Origin: an uncultured Chloroflexota bacterium
GTDB taxonomy: Bacteria; Chloroflexota; Anaerolineae; UBA4142; SHND01
DNA length: 64,000 nt
Direction: 5' to 3'
NCBI GenBank assembly: GCA_937870825.1
Contig: CALMZO010000436.1
Coordinates: 1-64,000 of the forward strand
The stretch's first letter is position 1. Each line of letters starts with the position of its first letter. Below are positions 17,100 to 26,196 of the stretch, piece after piece. Under the pieces are notes generated by a model that saw only the letters and a program-made list of their open reading frames with translations, did not search any database and was not told the DNA's origin. A program made the translations under genes and the position numbers.

Positions 17100-18044
17100 A
17101 TGCCGCGACTCTTTTTTGCAACCGACGTTCACGGTTCCGAAATCTGTTGGCGCAAATTTCTCAACGCAGGAAAATTTTATCAAGCCGACGTTCTCGTACT
17201 CGGCGGCGACATGACCGGCAAAGCGCTCGTGCCGATTCAACAGCAGCCCGATGGCACGTGGAAGGGCGTTTTGTTGCAGCAAGAATTTTTGTTGGAGAAT
17301 GAAGACCAAGTGCGCGATTTTGAAAAACGCGTCGGCTCGCGCGGTTATTATCCCTTTCGCGCGACGGCGGACTTGATGCAAGAATTTCGCGCCGACCCCA
17401 AAAAGGTGGACGAATTTTTTAATCAAGAAATGCTGCGCGTCGTCGCGCAGTGGATGGAACTCGCCGACCAAAAACTCGCGGACACAAAAATCAAATGTTT
17501 CGTTTCCCCGGGCAACGACGACGATTTTTCGGTGGACGCGGTCGTCAAGCAAGCAAAGCGCGTTACGCTCGCCGAGGGCATTTGCGTCGAACTGGGCGAT
17601 GGCTTTCAAATGGTCAGCACCGGCTGGAGCAATGTGACGCCGTGGAAAACACATCGCGAAGCATCCGAAGACGAGTTGGCAAAAAAAATTGACGCGATGA
17701 TTCCGCCGAACGCGAACATGCAAAAAATGATTTTCAATTTTCATTGTCCGCCGTACGGTTCCAATCTCGACGAAGCCGCGATGCTTGACGACAACTTGAA
17801 TGTGATTGACGCGGGACGTTCACTCGTTCCCGTCGGCAGCAAAGCGGTGCGCGACGCGATTATGAGATATCAACCGTTGCTTTCACTGCACGGACACATT
17901 CACGAAGGCAAAGGCACTGCGCGTTTGGGCAAGACTTTGGCAATCAACGCGGGCAGTTTGTACGAGCAAGGTCTCTTGCAAGGCGCAATTGTTGAACTCG
18001 ATTCAAAAAAAGGAATCAAGAGCTATCAATTGACCACCGGTTGA
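17100..18044 (+). CDS. Calcineurin-like metallophosphoesterase
   Basis: 314 residues from ATG 17100 (AAAGGA upstream; the in-frame extension to 17043 is not needed). Metal-binding signatures in order are FATDVHGSE (D-x-H), LVLGGDMTGK (GGD), SPGNDDD (GND), NFHCPPYG and LHGHIHEGKG (GHxH). It is a cytoplasmic phosphomono- or diesterase. The substrate cannot be told from sequence; possible substrates include nucleotides or glycerophosphodiesters, the latter fitting the island downstream. A heptad repeat begins at its stop codon and separates it from the permease gene. Confidence 0.85.
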   Translation: MPRLFFATDVHGSEICWRKFLNAGKFYQADVLVLGGDMTGKALVPIQQQPDGTWKGVLLQQEFLLENEDQVRDFEKRVGSRGYYPFRATADLMQEFRADPKKVDEFFNQEMLRVVAQWMELADQKLADTKIKCFVSPGNDDDFSVDAVVKQAKRVTLAEGICVELGDGFQMVSTGWSNVTPWKTHREASEDELAKKIDAMIPPNANMQKMIFNFHCPPYGSNLDEAAMLDDNLNVIDAGRSLVPVGSKAVRDAIMRYQPLLSLHGHIHEGKGTARLGKTLAINAGSLYEQGLLQGAIVELDSKKGIKSYQLTTG

Positions 18045-18115
18045 CCAACGACGAAAGACGAAAGACGAACGACCAACTTTTCGTCCTTGGTCATTCGTCC
18101 TTCGTCACACAACAA
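18044..18115 (+). repeat. Heptad-word hairpin repeat before the APC permease
   Basis: Tandem words GACGAAA, GACGAAA, GACGAAC, GACCAAC are followed after a short loop by the complement series TTGGTCATTCGTCCTTCGTC. Over 20 positions the arms match at 18, and the two mismatches fall at the variable seventh base of each word. AAGGAGG of the permease gene lies directly after it. Confidence 0.8.
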
Positions 18116-18124
18116 GGAGGCATC

Positions 18125-19792
18125 ATGGCAATGCAAGGCGTACAAAAAAGCATCGGCGGCGATAACCTGTTTCTCCGCAAGGCGACAGGACTCGTCCGTT
18201 CGTGGTCTGTGTTCGACGCGTTTATCTACGCGTTCTTTTCCATCAATCTCGTCACATTGGGCTTTTATATTTTCAGCCAAATGTGGTTTCTTGACGGCGG
18301 CTTGATTCCGACGATGGTGATTAGCGGCATCCTCATCTTTTTTGAATGTGTGGTGTACGCGTCCCTCATCGCGGTCATGCCGCGCGCGGGCGGCGATTAC
18401 GTGTGGCAGTCGCGCATCTTTGGCGGCTTGATTGGTTTCGTGCTCGCGGTCACCGGTTGGTGGTTCATCAATTGGTTGTGGACGCCGTTGTATGCGGATA
18501 TGCTGCGCCACATTTTTTTTGTGCCGCTGCTCGGCGTGCTCGGACAAACCGCGAGCGCGCAATGGTTCGCATGGGACAATAACGCGTGGATGCTCGTTGC
18601 CGTGATTACGGCAGCATTCGCAGGCGCAATCATCGCGTTCGGAATGCGCGCGTATTCCCAAGTCCAAAAATGGTGTTTTTGGATTGGTAATGCGGGTCTG
18701 CTCATCGTCTGCGTCTTTTTGCTCTTGGGGAATAACGATGCCTTTCGCGCGGGACTCAACGCGCAAGCGGTAAAATTTGGCGCGGCGTCGGGTGATGTGT
18801 ACGCGGCAACGCTTGAAGCGGGAACGGCGGCTGGCGCAGTGAGTCCGCTGTGGGGCGGTTCCGTCTTTGCCATCTTTTTGGCAATGCCGTACATCGTGTT
18901 CTTTAACTTGTGGCCCAATTGGGGCGCGACGTTGTACGGCGAAGTCAAGGGCGCGGATGATTTCAAACGCAATTTGTACGGCATGGCGCTCGCGCTCGGT
19001 GTGACGACTTTGCTCGGCGTGATTTTTTTCATGCTCGTGGACAAAACCATCACATGGGATTTTTTGAGCAAAGCGAACGCCGCGTACTGGAACTATCGTT
19101 GGGGATCTACCGATGTCGCGCCGCCGCTTCCGTTTTGGCCCTATCCTCCGCTGCTCGCGATGTTTCTCGTGGACAGTCCGATTTTGCAATTCCCCGTGCT
19201 GCTTGCGATGAGCATGTGGTTCTTTGGTTGGGCGGCGACGATTTTCCTTTCCGCGACGCGCGTGATTTTTGCGGCGGCGTTTGACCGCTTGCTCCCGGAA
19301 AAAATGGCAGAAGTGGACCCGCGCACGCGGACGCCCTTGTGGGCGCTCGCGGCAATGATTATTCCGGGCTTGGTCGTATCCTTCCTTTACATCTACGACT
19401 GGTTCGGTTTTCGTTCGCTCACGCTCGCCTCGACGATGGTAATTGCGGTGATGTATTTCGGCACGACGCTCGCGGCGATTCTGCTGCCGTACATCAAAAA
19501 GGATTTGTATCAAGCGTCGCCAATCGCAAAATACAACATTGCCGGGATTCCGCTCATCAGCGTCGCGGGTGTTATCTTTGCCGCGTTCCTCGCGTTCTTG
19601 TTGTTCGAGTGGTTCGTTGACCCGAACGGCGACGCGGGCTTGTACGGCATCAGTTATCGCAACATCAATTCCGTGTACTTTATGGTCGGGTTCTATGGGC
19701 TTGCGGTAGCGATGTATTTCGTCGCCAAGGTCTATCGCAAGAATCAAGGCGTGGACATTGATAATGTGTACAAGGAAATTCCGGTAGAGTAA
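18125..19792 (+). CDS. APC-superfamily amino acid/amine permease
   Basis: 555 residues from ATG 18125, six bases after AAGGAGG. An upstream in-frame start at 18041 would only translate the repeat. The protein has about 12 hydrophobic segments. The first helix starts near WSVFDAFIYAFFSINLVTLG, and AVMPRAGGDYVWQSR after the second/third helix is the family's conserved loop. Long for the family (usually 450-520) because of an extended loop at about residues 215-260 (DAFRAGLNAQAVKFGA and following). It is a cytoplasmic-membrane symporter or antiporter. By context the cargo could be ethanolamine, choline, a betaine or an amino acid, and the sequence does not decide. Confidence 0.88.
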   Translation: MAMQGVQKSIGGDNLFLRKATGLVRSWSVFDAFIYAFFSINLVTLGFYIFSQMWFLDGGLIPTMVISGILIFFECVVYASLIAVMPRAGGDYVWQSRIFGGLIGFVLAVTGWWFINWLWTPLYADMLRHIFFVPLLGVLGQTASAQWFAWDNNAWMLVAVITAAFAGAIIAFGMRAYSQVQKWCFWIGNAGLLIVCVFLLLGNNDAFRAGLNAQAVKFGAASGDVYAATLEAGTAAGAVSPLWGGSVFAIFLAMPYIVFFNLWPNWGATLYGEVKGADDFKRNLYGMALALGVTTLLGVIFFMLVDKTITWDFLSKANAAYWNYRWGSTDVAPPLPFWPYPPLLAMFLVDSPILQFPVLLAMSMWFFGWAATIFLSATRVIFAAAFDRLLPEKMAEVDPRTRTPLWALAAMIIPGLVVSFLYIYDWFGFRSLTLASTMVIAVMYFGTTLAAILLPYIKKDLYQASPIAKYNIAGIPLISVAGVIFAAFLAFLLFEWFVDPNGDAGLYGISYRNINSVYFMVGFYGLAVAMYFVAKVYRKNQGVDIDNVYKEIPVE

Positions 19793-19796
19793 TAGG

Positions 19797-19922
19797 GGGC
19801 GGCGGGGGGCAGGGGATAGGGTTCCGTAACCGTCCCCCCGACGCGTCATCCCTCGCTACGCGACTCGATAGCTAAAATGCGCGATGATGCGTCGCCGTCC
19901 CCCATACCCCATTCCCTATGCC
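19797..19922. repeat. Composite palindromic repeat
   Basis: Outer arms are G-rich and C-rich heptad words (GCAGGGG ATAGGG on the left; GTCCCCC ATACCCC ATTCCCT ATG on the right). Inside is GACGCGTCATC (19840-19850) facing GATGATGCGTC (19883-19893), matching at 10 of 11. The inner motif recurs inside the corrinoid-activator gene at 45899-45952. The start codon of the next gene (19918) is part of the right arm. Confidence 0.7.
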
Positions 19923-20667
19923 CTTACAAAACATCCAAGACGAAGCCCTGCGAATTGTGCAGACCGCGCAACAGCAGGGCATTACTTTGCGCTTGCTCGG
20001 CGGACTGGCGGTGAAACTACACAGCCAATCCGCCACTCATCGTTCGCTGGCGCGCCCGTATCCTGATATTGATTTCGCAACGCCGAACAAACAGGCATCA
20101 AAGATTGAAAGTTTATTTAGCGAACTCGGTTATACCGCCAACAAAAATTTCAATTTGTTCAACGGCGATGTGCGGTTGCTCTTTTACGATGAAGAGAATC
20201 ATCGGCAGATTGATATTTTCGTCGCGCAGTTCATGATGTGCCACAAAATTCCCGTCACGGAACGCATGAACCTCGACACGCTGACGATTCCGCTCGCGGA
20301 ATTGATGCTCACGAAATTGCAAATTTTTGAAATGAACGAAAAAGATATTCGCGACGTGTGCGCGCTGCTGCTCGACCATCCGATTGGCGAACATGACGAC
20401 GAGACGATTAATGTTTTACGCATCATGCAATTGACGGGCGGCGATTGGGGCTTGTGGAAGACGAGCATGTTGAGCATCGGCAAGGTGAAACGGTATCTCG
20501 AAACCGTCGAAATGGATAAAGCCGAGAACGACACATTGCGCGCGCGCCTCGGCGGACTCGAAGCGGCGATGCAATCGTCGCCAAAAAGTATGAAATGGAA
20601 AATGCGCGACCGCGTGGGCGAAAAAATGAAATGGTACGAATTGCCGGAAGAAGTACGGAGGGGGTAG
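19918..20667 (+). CDS. Nucleotidyltransferase-fold protein
   Basis: 249 residues. Residues 20-55 (ITLRLLGGLAVKLHS, then RPYPDIDFATPNKQA) have the GG/G...D-I-D pattern of the nucleotidyltransferase superfamily seen in AbiEii-like and streptomycin-adenylyltransferase-like proteins. FYDEENHRQIDIFVAQF supplies a third acidic position. The C-terminal half is helical. It stands alone between a permease and an alcohol dehydrogenase, with a repeat on each side, and no HEPN or AbiEi partner is adjacent, so a toxin role is not supported. The ATG lies within the preceding repeat and there is no clear ribosome-binding site. Confidence 0.7.
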   Translation: MPLQNIQDEALRIVQTAQQQGITLRLLGGLAVKLHSQSATHRSLARPYPDIDFATPNKQASKIESLFSELGYTANKNFNLFNGDVRLLFYDEENHRQIDIFVAQFMMCHKIPVTERMNLDTLTIPLAELMLTKLQIFEMNEKDIRDVCALLLDHPIGEHDDETINVLRIMQLTGGDWGLWKTSMLSIGKVKRYLETVEMDKAENDTLRARLGGLEAAMQSSPKSMKWKMRDRVGEKMKWYELPEEVRRG

Positions 20668-20740
20668 TATGCAGCAAGTAGCAAGTCCTACGAATTGCTT
20701 GTGACCTGCTACCTGATGCTTGATACCTGATACCTGAAGG
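20668..20740 (+). repeat. Heptad-word hairpin repeat before the alcohol dehydrogenase
   Basis: Words GCAAGTA GCAAGTC on the left and GCTTGAT ACCTGAT ACCTGA on the right, with GACCTGCTACC between. The arms are partly complementary (AGCAAG with CTTGCT-like words). It stops seven bases before the dehydrogenase ATG, with AAGGAG in between. Confidence 0.65.
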
Positions 20741-20746
20741 AGCCTC

Positions 20747-21919
20747 ATGCCTCACGTTCGTTCCTTTGAAGTACCAACAATTATGAAACATGGCATCGGC
20801 GCAATTCAAACGCTCGCCGATGAAGCGCGTTCACTTGGAATGCGCCGCCCGTTTATTGTCACCGACCCCGGAATTGTCAAAGCCGGATTGCTGCCGCGCG
20901 CAACCGACCCGCTGCGCGAAGCCGACATGGATTTTGTCGTGTTTGACCGCGTCGCGCCGAATCCGCCGATTGCGTTGGTGGACGAAGCCGCCGCGCTGTA
21001 CGTTTCCGAAAAATGCGACGGCGTCATCGGTTTCGGCGGCGGCAGTTCGATGGACACTGCAAAATCCGTCGGTGTCGTCGTCGAAAATGGCGGCTCGATT
21101 TTGAAATACGAATGGGCAGACCCGCAGCCGATTGTAAAAAAAATTCCGCCGACGATTTGTGTTCCCACCACCGCAGGCACAGGCAGCGAAGTGACATTGT
21201 GGGCAGTCATCACTGACCCGAAACGCAAAATCAAATTCAACGTTGGCGGCACTTCAAAAATTGGCGCGTGGCTCGCGTTGATTGACCCCGAACTCACGGT
21301 GAATCTTCCCGCGCCTGTCACAGCCGGAACAGGCATGGACGCGCTCGCGCACGCGATTGAATGTTACACCTGCGCGTACGCGCAACCATTTCCTGATTCC
21401 ACCGCGCTGCTTGCGATGGAATATGTCGCGCATTATCTTCGCGTCGCGTACGCGCAAGGACACAACATCGAAGCGCGTTACAAAATGTCCATGGCGGCAA
21501 TGCTTGGCGCATTGTCGTACGGAACGGAAAGCGCGGGCGCCGCGCACGCGATGAGTCAATCGGCGGGCGGCGTGCATGACGTTCCGCACGGCGCGCTCAC
21601 CGCGCGCGTTCTCGGTCCCGTGATGGAATACAATTACATGGGCGAACCCGCAAAATTCGCGCGCATCGCGCAAGCACTGGGCAAAGATACGCGCGGCTTG
21701 AACGTGTACGACGCGGCGGAACTTGCCGTCGAAGCCGTGTACGAACTGACGGAAGATTTGAACATTCCGACGCTGCAAGAATTGGGATTCGACGAAAGTG
21801 AAATTCCGATGCTCGCGCAAATCGCGTTCAACGACCCGCAAACCATCGGCAACCCGCGCGACTTGACGCAGAAAGCGTACGAAGGAATTTATAAACAGAC
21901 GTTTGAAATAGGGAAATGA
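20747..21919 (+). CDS. Iron-containing alcohol dehydrogenase
   Basis: 390 residues, typical length for the group III (iron) family. NAD-binding segment GFGGGSSMDTAKSVGVV (around 98-114). Metal-binding stretch GTGMDALAHAIECYT (Asp, His near 195-200) and HAMSQSAGGVHDVPHGAL (His residues near 265-280). The best match by style is the EutG/AdhE-like group that reduces aldehydes to alcohols. In this island it could reduce acetaldehyde made by ethanolamine ammonia-lyase. Regulation may involve the hairpin just upstream. It overlaps the TPR gene by ATGA. Confidence 0.92.
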   Translation: MPHVRSFEVPTIMKHGIGAIQTLADEARSLGMRRPFIVTDPGIVKAGLLPRATDPLREADMDFVVFDRVAPNPPIALVDEAAALYVSEKCDGVIGFGGGSSMDTAKSVGVVVENGGSILKYEWADPQPIVKKIPPTICVPTTAGTGSEVTLWAVITDPKRKIKFNVGGTSKIGAWLALIDPELTVNLPAPVTAGTGMDALAHAIECYTCAYAQPFPDSTALLAMEYVAHYLRVAYAQGHNIEARYKMSMAAMLGALSYGTESAGAAHAMSQSAGGVHDVPHGALTARVLGPVMEYNYMGEPAKFARIAQALGKDTRGLNVYDAAELAVEAVYELTEDLNIPTLQELGFDESEIPMLAQIAFNDPQTIGNPRDLTQKAYEGIYKQTFEIGK

Positions 21920-23328
21920 ATTTCGATTTTCTGAAACCCAAACTCCGCGACGGGCGTTTGGAGAGCGTGTTAGGTGAAATCGAACGCGCCGATTTTGTGC
22001 GGCGGTTGAACGAAGTGGACGCGACGTACAGTTTCAAGCATGTGTTGATTCAAGAGACCGCGTACGCGTCACTCTTGCGTCAAGACCGCCGCGCGCTGCA
22101 TCGTCACATCGCCGACAGCTGCGAGCAATTGTTTGCGGGACAACTGGACGAATATCTCGCGCTGCTGGCATTTCATTATGACGAAGCGGGGGAAACGGCA
22201 AAAGCGGTCAGTTATTGGATGCGTTATGGCGAACGCGCGATGCAGATTGGCGCGTATCCCGAAGCGATTCATGCGTTCAAACATGCGTTGGTGCTTGTTC
22301 CCGACGTTTGTTCAGAACGCGCGCGCGCGTTGACACAATTGGGCGAAGTGTTTGCACGGCGCAGCGACCTCGATTTGGCAGAAGAACATTTCCGCGATGG
22401 GCTTGCGACCGCGATTGCCGTGGACGACGCGCGCATTGCGGCGATGGCGCTAACGGGCGTCGCGCGCGTTTCCAGTCAACGGGGCGAGCATGTCCGCGCG
22501 CGACAGCTTGGACAAGAGGCGCTGCGCTGGGCAATTGATTCGCGGGACCAAGAAGCGATTGCGCGCGCGCATCGCCAACTCGGCGTCGCGTTCAACTATG
22601 AAGGCGATAACGCCGCCGCACAAACACATCTCGAAATGGCGCTCGCGCTCTTTCGTGAAAGGCAGGACCTTGAAGGCGTCGGCAGTTGTCTCAATAGTCT
22701 CGGCGTGATTGCGCGCGATCTGAACGAATTGGAACGCGCAGGGATTCTCTTTCAAGAAGCGGTGACGCTCGCGCGGCAGTTGGGCGACCGCTACGCGACC
22801 GGTGTGCGTTTGGTGAATCTCGGCGTGATTGCGGAACAGCGCGGTGATTTTGAGGCGGCGGAACGGTATCAAAACCAAGCGCTCGCGATTACCCAAGAGA
22901 TTGGCGACCGCGAAGGCAGCGCGCTGATTCTCATCAACCAAAGCAGTTTGACTTTGACGCGCGGTGATGTACAGGGCGCGTATGAAATGGCGCAACGCGC
23001 GCTGCAAACAGCCATGTCTTTGGGTTCGCTGGGCTTGGCGTATTACGTCCTCGCGTTTATCGCGAAAATCAAAAGCGCACAAGGCAATTGGATTCAAGCC
23101 GCCGAATTTTTGGGTTTGGCATTCGCGCACCCTTCCAGTACGGCGGACGTTAAAAATGATTTTCAAGATGTGCGCGCGGGATTGGAAACAAAATTGACGC
23201 GTCGGGTTTTGGAGGAGGCGATGCAGAGAGGCGCGACGCGGGATTTGCAGGCTGTTGCGCGCGAGCTGGCGAGCGGACGCGCGCACGAGCCGGCGGGCGA
23301 AATTGCTCACGAAACGGTAGCCGTATGA
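21916..23328 (+). CDS. TPR protein, probably a 5'-truncated cyclase/ATPase-TPR regulator
   Basis: 470 residues. The first 60 residues include YSFKHVLIQETAYASLL and QDRRALHRHIADSCEQL, a block that in adenylate-cyclase-AAA-TPR proteins lies just after the ATPase module. The cyclase and ATPase parts are absent. Residues 70-420 form about eight tetratricopeptide repeats (repeated LGxxxxxxGDxxxA patterns). The gene begins at an ATGA overlap with the dehydrogenase, so the truncation is not a window effect. It may still work as a binding scaffold. No second gene fragment for the missing half is seen in the window. Confidence 0.75.
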   Translation: MNFDFLKPKLRDGRLESVLGEIERADFVRRLNEVDATYSFKHVLIQETAYASLLRQDRRALHRHIADSCEQLFAGQLDEYLALLAFHYDEAGETAKAVSYWMRYGERAMQIGAYPEAIHAFKHALVLVPDVCSERARALTQLGEVFARRSDLDLAEEHFRDGLATAIAVDDARIAAMALTGVARVSSQRGEHVRARQLGQEALRWAIDSRDQEAIARAHRQLGVAFNYEGDNAAAQTHLEMALALFRERQDLEGVGSCLNSLGVIARDLNELERAGILFQEAVTLARQLGDRYATGVRLVNLGVIAEQRGDFEAAERYQNQALAITQEIGDREGSALILINQSSLTLTRGDVQGAYEMAQRALQTAMSLGSLGLAYYVLAFIAKIKSAQGNWIQAAEFLGLAFAHPSSTADVKNDFQDVRAGLETKLTRRVLEEAMQRGATRDLQAVARELASGRAHEPAGEIAHETVAV

Positions 23329-25043
23329 AACTGGACGCGTGGCGAAGGTATCTCGCATACTATCGCGGGATGCAGGGACGGGTTGCATTGAGCATAGTGT
23401 TGGCGGCCGGACAGGCGCTGCTTGTTCTGCCGCTTGCGTTTTTGGTACGTACCGCGTTTGACACTTTGATTCCCGCGCGAGATTTGTGGCTGCTGGTCGC
23501 GGCGGGCGTGGGCATTTTTGTCGTCTCGCTGGCGAACAATGCGGTAACGCTCGCGGTGCGGCACATGACGCTCGATGTGACAAAACGCGCCGTTGCCGCA
23601 CTGCGCGCGGAATTGTTGGCGCAATGTTATGCGCTGTCGCGGCATTTTCACACGCACGCGGACCGGGGACGGCTGCATGCCTTGTTGGTGCATGATACCG
23701 AACGTGTGGACGTGATGAGCAACGCGCTGCTCAATGGCTTTTTGCCCGGAGCGTGCACGGCGGTGGTGTTGTCGTTGGTGCTGTTGTATTTGTATCCGGT
23801 ACTGTTTCTGATTATTGCGCTCATCATGCCGCTGCTCATTTACACCAACAAGGTATCGGCGACGCGTGTGCGCGAGACGAATGAAAAATTTCATCGCGCG
23901 TTTGCGACATTCAGTCGCGGCATTTTTTTTGTGCTGCAAACGATGGACTTGCAGCGCATTCAAACGGCGGAGCGTTTTGAACGGCAGCGGCAAGGTGAGG
24001 CGCGCGACACTTTGCGTGTGACCAGCGCGGAAATGGCGTGGCTGAGCAGCGCACATCGCGCGCAGCAAAACTTGATCGGCGTTTTTTGGGGCGTGATTAT
24101 TTTGATTGCCGGCGGTTGGGCAGTCGCGCAAAATTGGATGACAGTGGGCGATTTGTTGTCGTACTATCTCGCGGTGAGTTTGCTCTCGAGCAGTATGGTG
24201 AGTACGCTCACAGCCATTCCGCAGATTGTCGAAGGCAACGCGTCGCTGAAATGGCTGTATGAATTTTTGCAAACGCGCGACGACTTGCCGTATCACGGGA
24301 CGCGCGCGCTTTCGTTTCAAGGCAATGTGCGTTTCGCCGACGTCTGGTTTCAATACGACGATGCCCCCATTTTACGCGGCGTGAATTTGGAATTGCGGCG
24401 CGGTATGACGACCGCGATTTTGGGACCGAACGGCGCGGGAAAAAGTACGCTCACGTTTTTGTTGCTCGGCTTGTATCGCCCGACGCGCGGCGCGTTGTTT
24501 GCGGAAGGGATGGTGTACGACGATGTGGCGATGGAACAGTTGCGCGCGCAGATTGGAACGGTGATGCAAGACCCGTTGATTTTTGCAGGGAGCGTGCGCG
24601 AAAATATCACGTACGGTTTGCCCGATGCGACGGAGGCGCAGCTGGAACGCGCGTCCCGGCTTGCCACCGTGGACGAATTTATTCGCACCCTGCCGAATGG
24701 CTATGACACGCAGGTCGGTGAGGACGGCAAGCTGCTCTCCGGCGGACAGCGTCAGCGCATCGCCTTGGCGCGTGCGTTGTTGCGCGAACCCGCGCTGTTG
24801 ATTTTGGACGAGCCGACAAATCATCTCGACGCGGCTTCGATGGCGGCGCTGATGGAAAATTTAAAGGCGTTGGAACCGCCGCCGGCAATTCTGCTCATCA
24901 GTCACGACCTGCACATTGCCGAACAAGCGGACGAGGTGTACGAACTGCGCGACGGAGAATTGTCCGGGTGGCTGCGATTCGAAACGCGCACGCGAGAACA
25001 CGCGGGATTGCACGCGGCACATGAGGGGACGTATGAGCAATAG
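23325..25043 (+). CDS. ABC transporter, fused permease and ATPase
   Basis: 572 residues. Six membrane helices over about 1-310 (AGQALLVLPLAFLVRTAFD, VLSLVLLYLYPVLFLIIALI and others) precede an ATPase domain: Walker A GPNGAGKST, signature LSGGQRQRIALARA, Walker B LLILDEPTNHLD, H-loop ISHDL. Exporter architecture (MsbA/LmrA type); works as a homodimer or with a second half. It overlaps the TPR gene by ATGA and the next gene by 11 bases. Together with the nucleotidyltransferase-like gene downstream it could be a peptide-export module, but no precursor peptide or leader peptidase was found. Confidence 0.9.
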   Translation: MKLDAWRRYLAYYRGMQGRVALSIVLAAGQALLVLPLAFLVRTAFDTLIPARDLWLLVAAGVGIFVVSLANNAVTLAVRHMTLDVTKRAVAALRAELLAQCYALSRHFHTHADRGRLHALLVHDTERVDVMSNALLNGFLPGACTAVVLSLVLLYLYPVLFLIIALIMPLLIYTNKVSATRVRETNEKFHRAFATFSRGIFFVLQTMDLQRIQTAERFERQRQGEARDTLRVTSAEMAWLSSAHRAQQNLIGVFWGVIILIAGGWAVAQNWMTVGDLLSYYLAVSLLSSSMVSTLTAIPQIVEGNASLKWLYEFLQTRDDLPYHGTRALSFQGNVRFADVWFQYDDAPILRGVNLELRRGMTTAILGPNGAGKSTLTFLLLGLYRPTRGALFAEGMVYDDVAMEQLRAQIGTVMQDPLIFAGSVRENITYGLPDATEAQLERASRLATVDEFIRTLPNGYDTQVGEDGKLLSGGQRQRIALARALLREPALLILDEPTNHLDAASMAALMENLKALEPPPAILLISHDLHIAEQADEVYELRDGELSGWLRFETRTREHAGLHAAHEGTYEQ

Positions 25044-26196
25044 TTGGAAACCGTCGCCGCTGCAAGAGCTGCTCTTGCGCGCGGCATTGTTCGACGGGGA
25101 CGCGGCGCGTACGGCATGGCACGCGTGGATTGGGCAAAGTGGTTTTTCGCAGGTGGATTATGGTTCGTACCGCTTGCTGCCATTGGTTTATCTCAATTTG
25201 CTCAAACTCGAAATGCAACATCCTGCGCTGCCGCAGCTGCAAGAGATGTATCGCGTCACATGGTATCGTAATCACCTCATCCTGCGGCGCGCGGTCAAGG
25301 CGCTGCGGCTCTTGCGCGAAGCAGAAATTCCGACGCTGGTCCTCAAAGCGTGCGCGCTCATTCCGCTTTATTATCATGATGTTGCCGCGCGTCCGATGAG
25401 CGATACGGACATTCTCGTGCCGACCGCGCACGCGCGCCGCGCGCTCCAAGTGTTGAACGCGGGTGGATGGTTTCCGCGCGAACGCGCGCTGGAAGAAATG
25501 AGCGAAGGATATTTTACGCGCTTGCACGCGCATACGCTGACGACGGCGGACAAGTTTGATTTGGATTTGCATCGGCACGTTTTTCATTTTGAAACGCGCG
25601 ACGCGGGCGACGAACCGTTTTGGGAGGCGTCCATTCCGGTTGAATTGCAAAATGAAAAAACGCGCGCGCTGAGTCCCGCGGACCAATTGCTGCATGTGTG
25701 CACACACGGCGCGGAATGGAACCCCGTGCCGCCCGTGCGCTGGGTTGCGGATGCGTGCATGATTTTGCAGCACGCGCAAGTGGATTGGGAGCGATTCGTA
25801 CATTTCGCGCGCGTGATGCGCGTCGTCCTCGTCGCACAGCACGCGCTCACGTACCTTGATAGCGCGATGCAGCAAAATATCCCCGCGTATGTTTTTGATG
25901 CACTGCGTCATACGAACATTACGCGGCTGGAACGCGTTCATTATGATTTGTTGGTGCATCCCCATTCCCAACACAACACCGCGCTGAAACTCTGGTATCA
26001 TTACAGCCGGTTTCGGCGCGTGACGCAGGCGTACCGCGGCGAACCATGGCTCTTGCGTTTTCCCTCTTTTTTGCGCGATACGTGGGACCTGCAACAAACG
26101 CGTGAGGTGCCGCGCTATATGCTGCGTTATGCCGCAAACCGGCTGGCGCGTCGCTTCAAACCCATGCCCAAATTCATGAGCAAGGACACACGATGA
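25033..26196 (+). CDS. Nucleotidyltransferase family protein (NTP_transf_5 type)
   Basis: 387 residues from ATG 25033, inside the end of the ABC gene. The signature KACALIPLYY, followed by ARPMSDTDILVPTAHARRA, is that of the PF14907-type nucleotidyltransferases, and FDLDLHRHVFHF adds the third acidic position. Homologues often sit in ribosomally made peptide clusters (lasso-type) or capsule loci, where their targets are mostly unknown. The gene is translationally coupled to both the ABC exporter and the methyltransferase gene downstream (ATGA). That coupling to a methylamine gene is unusual. Confidence 0.75.
   Translation: MSNSWKPSPLQELLLRAALFDGDAARTAWHAWIGQSGFSQVDYGSYRLLPLVYLNLLKLEMQHPALPQLQEMYRVTWYRNHLILRRAVKALRLLREAEIPTLVLKACALIPLYYHDVAARPMSDTDILVPTAHARRALQVLNAGGWFPRERALEEMSEGYFTRLHAHTLTTADKFDLDLHRHVFHFETRDAGDEPFWEASIPVELQNEKTRALSPADQLLHVCTHGAEWNPVPPVRWVADACMILQHAQVDWERFVHFARVMRVVLVAQHALTYLDSAMQQNIPAYVFDALRHTNITRLERVHYDLLVHPHSQHNTALKLWYHYSRFRRVTQAYRGEPWLLRFPSFLRDTWDLQQTREVPRYMLRYAANRLARRFKPMPKFMSKDTR

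Noticed and set aside
16740-17744. 334-residue minus-strand frame antisense to the metallophosphoesterase
   Set aside because: Most of it lies opposite well-supported metallophosphoesterase motifs. The 16740-17000 part has some protein-like look but no start signal.
18026-19849. 607-residue open frame on the minus strand
   Set aside because: Arg/His-rich translation antisense to the APC permease, whose frame has membrane helices, a strong ribosome-binding site and a conserved family. A by-product of high GC codon positions.
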